The notes under the pieces: generated by a model
What the model was told of the DNA's origin: nothing
What the model saw: the letters and a program-made list of their open reading frames with translations, nothing else
The model's database searches: none
Made by a program: the position numbers and the translations under genes
In this document: one piece after another, positions 31,631-38,992 of the stretch
Position numbering within the stretch: the stretch's first letter is position 1
Layout of the letters: the number at the start of each line of letters is the position of its first letter
Assembly (NCBI RefSeq): GCF_021474425.1
Contig: NZ_JAKEIP010000056.1
Span: forward strand, 1 to 38,992
Direction of reading: 5' to 3'
Origin: Streptomyces muensis
GTDB lineage: Bacteria; Actinomycetota; Actinomycetes; Streptomycetales; Streptomycetaceae
Length of the DNA: 38,992 nt

Positions 31631-34051
31631 TCAGTTGACGGCGTCCACCTCACCGTCGGCCAGCTCGACGTCGTACACCAGCGGCCCGTCCGCCACCACC
31701 ACCTGGGCCGCCCGGGACTCGTACGACTCGGCGGTGGCCGCCAGCAGATACGTTCCCGGCGCCGGCACCGAGACGATGTACGACCCGTCGGCCAGGGACG
31801 TCACCCCGTCCAGCCGGCGTCCGCCCTTCGTCAGCAGCGTCACCGCCGCGCCGTCGACCGGATCGCCGTCGGCGGTGCGGATGAACCCGTGGACGACCGA
31901 CGCCCGGCCCGTCACGACCGGCTCCTCCTCGGCCACCGGCGCCTCCTCCTTCGGCTCGACCGCGAGATGCGGCAGCCGCTTCTCCAGCCAGTCCGGCAGC
32001 CACCAGTTCGACCTGCCGAGCAGATGCATCGCGGCCGGCACCAGTGCCGTACGCAGGATGAACGCGTCCAGGGCGACCGCCGCCGCGAGGCCGATGCCCG
32101 CCATCGCGCCTTCCATGTCGCCGCTCAGCACGAACGCGCTGAACACACAGATCATGATCAGGGCCGCCGAGTTGATGACCCGGCTGGTCTCCGCGAGGCC
32201 GACGCGCACCGCGCGCGCGTTGTCCTTCGTGTGGACCCACTCCTCGTGCATCCGGCTCACCAGGAACACCTGGTAGTCCATGGAGAGGCCGAACAGCAGC
32301 GACAGCATGATGACCGGCAGGAACGACGTGATCGGACCCTCCTTGCCGATCCCGAGCAGTTCGGCGCCCCAGCCCCACTGGAAGATCGCCACCAGGACAC
32401 CGAAGGACGCGGCCGCCGCGACGAGGTTCATCAGGGCCGCCGTCAGCGGCACCACCAGCGAGCGGAACGCCACCAGCAGGAGCAGGAAGCCGAGCGCGAT
32501 GATCGTCGCCACGAAGTACGGCAGCCGGTCGCCGGTCACCGAGGCGAAGTCCTTGAAGACCGCCGTCACCCCGCCGACATGGGCCTCGGCGCCCGACTCC
32601 GGGATCACGTCGTCGCGCAGCCGGTCGATCAGCCGGTCCGTCTCCTCGGACTGGGGTGACGTGGTCGGTACGACCTGGATGACCGTGACACCGTTCGCGG
32701 GCGGTACGGCGGCCACCTGGGCGACGCCGTCGGTGGCGCGGATGCCCTCGACAAGACCCGAGGGGGCGTCGCCGTCGACGACGACCTGGAGGGGGCCGTT
32801 CACGCCGGGCCCGAAGCCCTCGGCCAGCAGGTCGTAGGCCTGCCGGGTGGTGGCCGACTCCTGGTGGTTGCCCTGGTCGGTGGCGCCGAGACGCAACGAC
32901 AGCACGGGGATCGCGAGAACGGCCATGACGACGAGGGCCAGCGCCGCGATCGGCCGCGGGCGCCTTTGGACGTACGACGACCAGCGCGCGGCGAGCCCGC
33001 TCGCCTCCGCCGGCTCCGGTCCCGTCGCGGCGAGCCGGCGCCGCTGCCGGCGGCTGAGCACCCGCGTGCCGAGCAGGCCGAGGAGGGCGGGCAGCAGGGT
33101 GATCGCGGCGAGCACGCTCAGGACGACGGTGAGCGAGGTCGCGATGACGACGCCGTCCAGGAACCGCATGTTCATCACCAGCATCCCGGCGAGCGCGATG
33201 CAGACCGTGCCGCCCGCGAACAGCACGGCGCGGCCGGAGGTGTTGAGGGCGGTGACGGCCGCGTCCTCGGGCTTCATCCCGCGCAGGATGCCGCGCCGGT
33301 GCCGGGTGACGATGAACAGGGCGTAGTCGATGCCGACGCCCAGGCCGATCAGCGAGCCGAGCAGCGGGGCCACTTCGGGCACGTCCGTGACATGGCTCAT
33401 CAGCATCGTGGCGATCATTCCGGTGCCGACGCCCGCGACCGCCACGACGATCGGCAGCAGCATCGCGAAGAGCGAGCCGAAGGCCAGGAACAGCACGACC
33501 GCCGCCGCGAGGATGCCGACCGCCTCCGCGGTGCCCTGCGGCGGCTCCTGGGTGCGGGCGATGGCCTGGCCGCCCAGCTCCACCTGGAGTCCGCCCCGTT
33601 CGGCGGCCTGCGCCGTGTCGACGACGTCCTCGATCAGCTCCTTGGGGACGGCGTTCGCCTGCTCGGTGAAGGTCACCTGCGCGTAGGCGATCCCCCCGTC
33701 CCGGCTGATCTGCGCGGCCCCTTGTGCCGCGTACGGGTCGGTGACCTCGCCGACCCCCTTCATCCGCCCGATCTCCGCCAGCGCGGGCTCGATCCGGGAC
33801 CGTACGGACTCGTCCCGCACGCTCCCCTCGTCCACCTTCCACACCACCGTGTCGGTGTCGCCCGCGCGCTCCGGGAAGGCCTTCTCCATCAGGTCGTACG
33901 CGGTCGCGGAGTCCGTGTCCGGGAGGGAGAAGACGTTCGCGTAGTTCGTGCCGGCGGCGGAACTCGCCGCGCCCAGGCCGAACAGCGCCCCCACCCACAG
34001 CAACAGGACCACCAGCCGGTGCCGATAGCACCACCGTGCCAATGTCGCCAC
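31631..34051 (-). CDS. MMPL/RND exporter with C-terminal carboxypeptidase-regulatory-like domain
   Basis: Inner membrane transporter of about 806 residues from the MMPL branch of RND permeases, which export lipids or small hydrophobic molecules using the proton gradient. The plan is TM1, a first extracellular loop (about 45-170), five helices, a large cytoplasmic linker, then a repeat of the same. Landmarks are LIGLGVGIDYALFIVTRHR and LLFGLSMDYQVFLVSRMHEEW, the paired GxGxDYxxF-type helices. After the last helix comes an unusual domain (about 720-806) of beta-sandwich type with GDPVDGAAVTLLTKGGRRL and DGSYIVSVPAPGTYLLAATA, like the carboxypeptidase regulatory domain. I placed the start at the GTG at 34051, eight bases after AAGGAG, rather than the TTG at 34057. 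Confidence 0.92.
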   Translation of the reverse strand: MATLARWCYRHRLVVLLLWVGALFGLGAASSAAGTNYANVFSLPDTDSATAYDLMEKAFPERAGDTDTVVWKVDEGSVRDESVRSRIEPALAEIGRMKGVGEVTDPYAAQGAAQISRDGGIAYAQVTFTEQANAVPKELIEDVVDTAQAAERGGLQVELGGQAIARTQEPPQGTAEAVGILAAAVVLFLAFGSLFAMLLPIVVAVAGVGTGMIATMLMSHVTDVPEVAPLLGSLIGLGVGIDYALFIVTRHRRGILRGMKPEDAAVTALNTSGRAVLFAGGTVCIALAGMLVMNMRFLDGVVIATSLTVVLSVLAAITLLPALLGLLGTRVLSRRQRRRLAATGPEPAEASGLAARWSSYVQRRPRPIAALALVVMAVLAIPVLSLRLGATDQGNHQESATTRQAYDLLAEGFGPGVNGPLQVVVDGDAPSGLVEGIRATDGVAQVAAVPPANGVTVIQVVPTTSPQSEETDRLIDRLRDDVIPESGAEAHVGGVTAVFKDFASVTGDRLPYFVATIIALGFLLLLVAFRSLVVPLTAALMNLVAAAASFGVLVAIFQWGWGAELLGIGKEGPITSFLPVIMLSLLFGLSMDYQVFLVSRMHEEWVHTKDNARAVRVGLAETSRVINSAALIMICVFSAFVLSGDMEGAMAGIGLAAAVALDAFILRTALVPAAMHLLGRSNWWLPDWLEKRLPHLAVEPKEEAPVAEEEPVVTGRASVVHGFIRTADGDPVDGAAVTLLTKGGRRLDGVTSLADGSYIVSVPAPGTYLLAATAESYESRAAQVVVADGPLVYDVELADGEVDAVN

Positions 34052-34083
34052 GCTCAACGCTCCTTATTCGGTTCGGTCGGTCC

Positions 34084-34096
34084 CCCAGGTCCTGGG
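34084..34096. promoter_or_regulatory. Palindrome between exporter and two-component genes
   Basis: CCCAGG-T-CCTGGG is a perfect palindrome in the divergent gap (34052-34206), 33 bases from the exporter start. It could be an operator for either side; no binding protein can be named. Confidence 0.4.
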
Positions 34097-34206
34097 CAAC
34101 AGGATTGGCGGCGCCGTGCGCGCGTGGCAGGCGACGGCCATGACTCTCAAGGAACTCCAAAGGGCGAACCCGCCCGACTGTCAGTGGCCCCGCCGATACT
34201 GGGGGC

Positions 34207-34896
34207 ATGACGACGGGTTCTGGCACCGTGCTGGTCGTGGAGGACGAGGAGAGCATCGCCGACGTCCTCGCCATCGCCCTGCGCTACCACCGGTTCGAGG
34301 TGATGATCGCGGGCACGGTCCGCGAGGGCCTCGCCCTCGCCGAGCGCACCCGGCCGGACGTGGCGCTGCTCGACGTCATGCTCCCGGACGGCGACGGCCG
34401 GGCGCTGGGGCGTGAACTGCGCGAGCGGCGGCCCGACCTGGCGCTGGTCTTCCTCACCGCACGCGACTCGCCCGCCGAGATCGTCGGCGCCCTCGGCTTC
34501 GGCGACGACTACATCACCAAGCCGTTCAACATCGACGAGGTCGTCGCCCGGATCACGGCGGTACTGCGCCGCACCCGACCGGCCGACGTCCTCCCGCAGC
34601 GGCCGCCCCTGCGCTACGGCGACCTGGAGCTGGACGAGACGACGTACTCGGTGCGCCGCGCGGGCCGCACCGTCGAGCTCACCCCCACCGAGTACGCCCT
34701 GCTGCGCTTCCTGGTGCGCAACGGCGGCCGGATCGTGCCCAAGGAGCAACTCCTGCGCCATGTCTGGCAGTACGAGCACACCCCGCCCGAGTCGACCGTC
34801 GTGGAGACCTACATCAGCTATCTGCGGCGCAAGCTGGACGCCCTGGGACCGCCGGTGATCACCACACGGCGGGGCGTCGGATACGGGCTGGCATGA
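34207..34896 (+). CDS. OmpR/PhoB family response regulator
   Basis: Two-component regulator of 229 residues. The receiver domain (about 6-118) has the acidic pair VEDEES, the phosphoacceptor Asp56 in ALLDVMLPDGDG, the Thr in FLTARDS and the Lys in ITKPFN. The winged-helix effector (about 130-228) reads ELTPTEYALLRFLVRNGGRIV and TYISYLRRKLDAL...TRRGVGYGLA. The ATG follows GGGGGC. The stop overlaps the kinase start by four bases (ATGA), so the two proteins are made together. The divergent exporter gene is a possible target. Confidence 0.96.
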   Translation: MTTGSGTVLVVEDEESIADVLAIALRYHRFEVMIAGTVREGLALAERTRPDVALLDVMLPDGDGRALGRELRERRPDLALVFLTARDSPAEIVGALGFGDDYITKPFNIDEVVARITAVLRRTRPADVLPQRPPLRYGDLELDETTYSVRRAGRTVELTPTEYALLRFLVRNGGRIVPKEQLLRHVWQYEHTPPESTVVETYISYLRRKLDALGPPVITTRRGVGYGLA

Positions 34897-36425
34897 GGGT
34901 TCCCAGGATCTTCCGCGCCCGCCCCCGGCGCGGCGTCCACTCGCTGCGCGGCAAGCTGACGCTGGCGAACGTGGCGCTGCTGGCCGTCGGCATCGTCGTC
35001 GCGACCGCGGTCAGCCTGATGACGGCGCGGTTCTATCTGCTCGACAAGGTGGACACCGAGCTGAAGAGCGCGCGGACCACGCTGGGGAACGCCGGGTTCA
35101 CGCTCCAGCAGATCGAGTCGCTGAGCGAACTGGGTATCGCGCTGGACAAGTTCAACGGCGACGGCGCCACGGACACGGATCCGCTGCCGAGCCCGACGAT
35201 GGTGTACGTCGCGGTCGACGCCGCGGGAAAGCCGGTGGCCCTGGGCCCGCTGAAGCCGACACCCCGCCAGCACGCGCTCGCCGCCGCCGCGCAGGATCCG
35301 GTCGCTCTCGCCGCCGACGAGGACCCGCGGGACGTACGCGTCGAGGGCGACCGCTACCGGATCGCCGGCGCGCGGCTGTCGGACGGCACCGTCGTACTGA
35401 TCGCCATGCCGACCGAGGGCCTGCACGAGGGCATGGGCAAGGCGCTCAGGATGGACCTCACCGTCGGCACCGTACTGCTGGCGCTGCTGGCCTGCCTGAC
35501 CATGATCAGCGTGCTGCGCTGGATGCGGCCGCTGGAGGACATGGTGGAGACCTCGTCGGCCATCGCCGAGGGCGACCTGACCCGGCGGATCCCCTCCAGC
35601 CGCCACTCGACCCTGGAGGTGGAACAGCTGCGGGTGGCCCTCAACTCCATGCTCCACCAGGTGGAGTCGGCGTACCGCACGCGCGAGCGCAGCACGGCCC
35701 AGCTGCGCCGCTTCGTCGGCGACGCCTCGCACGAGCTGCGCACCCCGCTGTCCGCCATACGCGGCTATCTCCAGCTGTACGACAAGGGGATGCTGACCGA
35801 GCCGGCCGAGCGCAAGCGGGCCTGGGACCGGATGAACGGCGAGGTCGACCGCATGGGCCGGCTCGTCGACGAACTCCTCACCCTGGCCCGCCTCGACCAG
35901 CGGCCCGAACTGCGCTTCCGCAACGTCGATCTGAGCCGTCTGGTGCGCGAGGCGGCCGAGGACCTGCGGGTGCAGCAGCCCGAACGGCCCATCACCGTCG
36001 CCGCCGACGGAGCCCTGCTGGTGCACGCCGACGAGTCGGGCCTGCGCCAGGTGCTGGGCAACCTCCTGAGCAACGTCCGCACCCACACCCCCGCCGACAT
36101 ACCGGTGCGGCTGGGGGTGGAGCGAGCGGACGGCGTGGTCCGACTGTGCGTCGAGGACGAGGGGCCGGGTCTGTGCGAGGAGGACGCGGCCCGCGTCTTC
36201 GACCGGTTCTTCCGGGCCGGCGGGGGCGCCGGCAGCGGCCTGGGCATGGCGATCGTGCAGGGCGTGGTGGAGGCACACGACGGCGAGGTGACGGTGGACT
36301 CGGCACCGGGTGAGGGTCTGAGAGTGACGGTGACTCTACCCACCCAAGGGGCGCGGGGAACTGCGCGAGTAACCACAAGCCACCCGCAGCCGCGATCCAG
36401 CCGAACCCACCACCCCGGAGCGTAG
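34893..36425 (+). CDS. Sensor histidine kinase
   Basis: Membrane histidine kinase of 510 residues, partner of the response regulator encoded just before. Two transmembrane helices (about 24-44 and 189-208) flank an extracellular sensor region of about 140 residues with no recognised domain. HAMP spans about 209-262, and the phosphoacceptor is His280 in FVGDASHELRTPLSAIRGY. The ATPase domain has the N box NLLSNVRTHTP, the G1 box EDEGPGL and the G2 box GAGSGLGMAIV. After the natural end of the ATPase domain (VTVTLPTQ) the last 25 residues (GARGTARVTT onward) are read from a dispersed repeat. The stop directly abuts the stop of the next gene on the other strand. Confidence 0.95.
   Translation: MRVPRIFRARPRRGVHSLRGKLTLANVALLAVGIVVATAVSLMTARFYLLDKVDTELKSARTTLGNAGFTLQQIESLSELGIALDKFNGDGATDTDPLPSPTMVYVAVDAAGKPVALGPLKPTPRQHALAAAAQDPVALAADEDPRDVRVEGDRYRIAGARLSDGTVVLIAMPTEGLHEGMGKALRMDLTVGTVLLALLACLTMISVLRWMRPLEDMVETSSAIAEGDLTRRIPSSRHSTLEVEQLRVALNSMLHQVESAYRTRERSTAQLRRFVGDASHELRTPLSAIRGYLQLYDKGMLTEPAERKRAWDRMNGEVDRMGRLVDELLTLARLDQRPELRFRNVDLSRLVREAAEDLRVQQPERPITVAADGALLVHADESGLRQVLGNLLSNVRTHTPADIPVRLGVERADGVVRLCVEDEGPGLCEEDAARVFDRFFRAGGGAGSGLGMAIVQGVVEAHDGEVTVDSAPGEGLRVTVTLPTQGARGTARVTTSHPQPRSSRTHHPGA
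36347..36368 (+). repeat. Dispersed repeat, copy 3 (22 bp)
   Basis: Shares 22 bases including the core GGGGCGCGGGGAACTGCGCG with copies at 1321-1348 and 20442-20469, then diverges. It lies inside the kinase open frame and supplies its extra C-terminal tail. Bases 36369-36425 resemble the less conserved flanks of the other copies in composition (CCGCAGCCGCG, AACCCACC). Confidence 0.82.
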
Positions 36426-37982
36426 TCAGATCCAGGTAAGTCGCCAGAGCCGGAAGACACCGGTGCCGTCCGAGAGGTACTGCCCCCCACCCACCTCCTC
36501 GCTCGCGACCACGTACTCCTTGGCCTGCCACAGCGGAATCACCGGAACGTCCCGGGCGACGGCCTCCTGAAGCAGCCGGAAATCCTTCGTGGCCTCACTG
36601 CGGTCCGCGTACTGCTGACTGGCCGTGATCAGCCGGTCCACGGCCTTGTCGCTGTACCCGGTGTTCATGGTGCCGTCGCTGCCGACGAGCGGCCCGCCGT
36701 AGGTGTCCGGGTCGGGGAAGTCCGCGACCCAGCCGACGGCGTACGCGTCGAGCTTGCCGCTCGCCCAGCGCTTCTGGAAGTCGGTCCACTCGTAGCCCTT
36801 GACCGTCACCTTGAACAGCCCGGTCGACTCCAGCTGCCGCTTGATCTCCGCGGCCTCCTCGGCTCCGGCGCCACGGCCGGCGCCATAGCCGTAGGTGAAG
36901 CGGACGGGCAGGCTCACACCGGCCTCGCTGAGCAGGACGCGCGCCTTGGGGGCGCTCAGCTTGGGGTAGGTGTCGAAGAACGACGTGGTGTGGCCGGTGA
37001 TGCCCGTCGGGATCAGCGAGAACAGCGGGTCGACGGTCCCCTTGTACACCGTGGCCGCCAGCCGCTCGCGGTCGATCAGCCAGGCCATGGCCTGCCGGAC
37101 CCGGACGTCGTGCAGCGGTGAGCCCTTGCGGGTGTTGAAGTAGAGGTTGCGGATCTCGGAGCTGTCGGCCTCGGAGACCCGCTGGCCCGGGTCGGCGGCG
37201 TTCAGCCCGGCGAGGACCTCGGGCGGCAGCGTGCGGGTGGCGACATCGATCCGCTTCGCCTTCCAGGCGCTGTCGAGGGCGTCCGCGTCGGCGTAGTAAC
37301 GCAGTTCGACCGGGCGGCCGGTGCCCTTGACGGCGCCCTTGTACCGCGTGTTGGGAGCGAGGACGGCCTCCTTCTCCTTGGTGTACGCGCTCAGGGTGTA
37401 CGGGCCGGTGCCGTCGACAGCGTTGTCGGTGCGCAGCGCGTCGGCCGGGTACTTCTCGCGGTCCACGATGGCGCCCGCCCCGGTGGCCACCTTGAGCGGG
37501 AACGTGGCGTCCGGCGACGACAGCCGGAAGGTGACCGTACGCCCGCTCGCGCTCACCGAGGCGAGCGTGCTCAGCAGCGAGGACGGGCCGACGTCGGACT
37601 TGATCCGCTTGACGCGGTCGAAGGAGTACTTGACGTCCTGCGCGGTCATGGCGCGCCCGCTCGGGAAGGTGAGGCCCGAGCGCAGTTCACAGCGGTACGT
37701 CTTCAGATCGGTGCCGGCGAAGGAGCAGCTCTGCGCCGCGTCCGGCTCGGGTGCGACGCCACCCGGCTCGAAGGTCATCAGTGACTGGTAGACGTTGCTG
37801 AACAGCGCCCAGGAACCGGCGTCATAGGCGCCGGCCGGATCGAGCGATGTGACGGCGTCCGTCGTGCCGACCGTGATGGTCCTGTTCTCGTCCTGCTGCG
37901 ACGGCAACAACTGCCAGCCGCCTACTCCCACGGCCGCCAGCACGAGCAGCGTCGCGAGAATCCGCATGCGAACCGAACGCAT
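36426..37982 (-). CDS. Family 5 (peptide/nickel-type) extracellular solute-binding protein, no lipobox
   Basis: SBP of 518 residues similar to DppA/OppA-type proteins. It opens with a signal or anchor sequence (MRILATLLVLAAVGVGGWQLL) but has no lipobox Cys, unlike most Gram-positive binding proteins, so it may be anchored by an uncleaved helix. Family features are TITVGTTDAVTSLDPAGAYD, YRCELRSGLTFPSGRAMTAQDVKYSFDRV, and in the C-terminal lobe IRNLYFNTRKGSPLHDVRVRQAMAWLIDRE and AYAVGWVADFPDPDTYGG. The start at 37982 has GGAGAGGG upstream; the frame stays open to 38078 without a signal-like start. No permease or ATPase gene adjoins it in the window, so it is an orphan here. Confidence 0.9.
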   Translation of the reverse strand: MRSVRMRILATLLVLAAVGVGGWQLLPSQQDENRTITVGTTDAVTSLDPAGAYDAGSWALFSNVYQSLMTFEPGGVAPEPDAAQSCSFAGTDLKTYRCELRSGLTFPSGRAMTAQDVKYSFDRVKRIKSDVGPSSLLSTLASVSASGRTVTFRLSSPDATFPLKVATGAGAIVDREKYPADALRTDNAVDGTGPYTLSAYTKEKEAVLAPNTRYKGAVKGTGRPVELRYYADADALDSAWKAKRIDVATRTLPPEVLAGLNAADPGQRVSEADSSEIRNLYFNTRKGSPLHDVRVRQAMAWLIDRERLAATVYKGTVDPLFSLIPTGITGHTTSFFDTYPKLSAPKARVLLSEAGVSLPVRFTYGYGAGRGAGAEEAAEIKRQLESTGLFKVTVKGYEWTDFQKRWASGKLDAYAVGWVADFPDPDTYGGPLVGSDGTMNTGYSDKAVDRLITASQQYADRSEATKDFRLLQEAVARDVPVIPLWQAKEYVVASEEVGGGQYLSDGTGVFRLWRLTWI

Positions 37983-38154
37983 GGGTGTGCCCTCTCCCCG
38001 GCCCGTGACGGGCCCCCACATGAGCAGTGAATAGGTGAATATCCGCCACTCCCCTAAGTGGCGGGCACACCTAATCACACGTGTTTCACCAGGGGGAAGG
38101 GCTTTCTGGCGATATGGGAAAGAACTTACCCAAGGGTGTTTCCGGTGTTTCCGG

Positions 38155-38992
38155 TCAGGCCTGACGGGACGCCAGCTCGATCACCGTGATGTCCGACGGG
38201 GCGCCCACGCGCGTGGGCGGTCCCCAGGCGCCCGCGCCGCGGCTGACGTACAGCTGGGTGTCGCCGTAGCGGTCCAGTCCGGCCAGGGTCGGGTTGGCCA
38301 TGCCCGCGACGAGGTTGCCCGGCCAGAGCTGGCCGCCGTGGGTGTGGCCGGAGAGCTGGAGGTCGACTCCGTGGTCGACGGCGTCGTGGATCTGCACCGG
38401 CTGGTGGGCGAGGAGCACGCACGCGCGTGCCTTGTCCCGGTCGCCGAGGGCCTTGGCGAAGTCGGGGCCCTGGCCCTCGCTCTCGCCCGCGATGTCGTTG
38501 ACACCGGCCAGGTCGAAGTGGGTCAGCTCGGTCCGGGCGTTCTCCAGCGGGCGCAGGCCCAGGCGGCGTACCTCGTCGACCCACTGCTCGGCGCCGGAGA
38601 AGTACTCGTGGTTGCCGGTGACGAAGAACGCGCCGTGTCTCGCCCGGAGCTGGGCGAGCGGGGCCGCCGCGGGGCCGAGGTCCTTCACGCTGCCGTCCAC
38701 CAGGTCGCCGACGACCGCGATGAGGTCGGGCTGGGTGCCGTTGATGGTGTCGACGACCTTCTGTGCGAAGCCGCGGCCCAGGACGGGGCCGAGGTGGATG
38801 TCGCTGACGACCGCGATCCGGTAACCGTGCGCCGCGCGCGGGAGCTTGGCCAGCGGGACGGTGACCCGCTTGACCTTGGGGCCCGCGACGACGCCGTAGG
38901 TGCCGTAGCCGACGGTGCCGACGGCGGCCGCGGCGGCGGCTCCGGCGACGACCCGGGAGCCGAAGAGCCGGCGGGTGGGGGTGGCGAGGGGG
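38155..38992 (-). CDS. Metallophosphoesterase (YkuE-like), N-terminus cut by window edge
   Basis: Calcineurin-like phosphoesterase running off the right end of the window; 279 codons are visible. The frame continues upstream of the internal Met at 38700 through VVAGPKVKRVTVPLAKLPRAAHGYRIAVVSDIHLGP. Metal-binding motifs are complete: SDIHLGP, VGDLVDG, TGNHEY and SGHTHGGQ. The visible N-terminal stretch is hydrophobic Ala/Gly/Val (VVAGAAAAAAVGTVGYGTYGVV), consistent with the last membrane helix of the membrane-attached members. The stop is followed by an A/T-richer region toward the SBP promoter; no clear hairpin was found. Confidence 0.92.
   Translation of the reverse strand, partial: PLATPTRRLFGSRVVAGAAAAAAVGTVGYGTYGVVAGPKVKRVTVPLAKLPRAAHGYRIAVVSDIHLGPVLGRGFAQKVVDTINGTQPDLIAVVGDLVDGSVKDLGPAAAPLAQLRARHGAFFVTGNHEYFSGAEQWVDEVRRLGLRPLENARTELTHFDLAGVNDIAGESEGQGPDFAKALGDRDKARACVLLAHQPVQIHDAVDHGVDLQLSGHTHGGQLWPGNLVAGMANPTLAGLDRYGDTQLYVSRGAGAWGPPTRVGAPSDITVIELASRQA

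Overview
The window is high-GC actinobacterial DNA, almost certainly from a Streptomyces chromosome. The evidence is strong third-position G/C bias, frequent GTG starts, GGAGG-type ribosome binding sites, actinobacterial gene families and a cyanobacteria-free, phage-free layout. Gene content and order (sdhCDAB, a GH20 hexosaminidase, two ECF sigma genes, a stand-alone methylmalonyl-CoA mutase large subunit) recall, from memory and unchecked here, the S. coelicolor region around the sdh operon. No tRNA, rRNA, CRISPR array or intact insertion sequence was seen.

Region by region. 155-3711 is an envelope-glycan group: an acyltransferase converges on a translationally coupled pair made of a GT2 glycosyltransferase and a polysialyltransferase-like protein. 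3816-5731 holds a TetR regulator with a perfect palindromic operator, facing the wreck of an FAD monooxygenase, then a Uma2-family protein. 5824-8443 carries the mutase large subunit divergent from an L,D-transpeptidase lipoprotein. 8635-14444 contains two paralogous ECF sigma/membrane-protein loci on the minus strand. Between them sits a plus-strand cassette of an isopropylmalate-dehydrogenase-like enzyme and a GntR regulator with two winged-helix regions. 14738-18030 is a run of a septum-formation-family lipoprotein, a DUF1877 protein and three unrecognised small proteins. 18119-19792 is a membrane-anchored or secreted GH20 enzyme. 19947-20516 is an OHCU-decarboxylase-like protein that lacks the usual catalytic segment.

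20683-24089 is the complete succinate dehydrogenase operon sdhCDAB, closed by a strong hairpin. It is followed by a secreted jelly-roll-like protein, which overlaps tail to tail with a large DUF4132 protein. The DUF4132 gene is translationally coupled to a 130-residue protein ending in Gly-Gly that looks like a ubiquitin/MoaD-type beta-grasp protein. I consider this pair the best candidate for an undescribed system here. 27963-31582 holds a VOC-family protein, a membrane protein/DCC-thioredoxin-like pair behind two near-identical palindromes, a secreted trypsin-like protease behind a 10-bp inverted repeat, and a TetR regulator. 31631-38992 holds an MMPL exporter with an extra C-terminal carboxypeptidase-regulatory-like domain, a two-component system, an orphan peptide-type solute-binding protein and a metallophosphoesterase cut by the window edge.

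A dispersed 22-28 bp repeat (core GGGGCGCGGGGAACTGCGCG) occurs three times, always at the 3' end of a gene. In two cases it has been read into the protein as a non-native C-terminal tail. Most intergenic spaces between converging genes hold strong GC-rich hairpins without a U-run, the usual Streptomyces terminator form.
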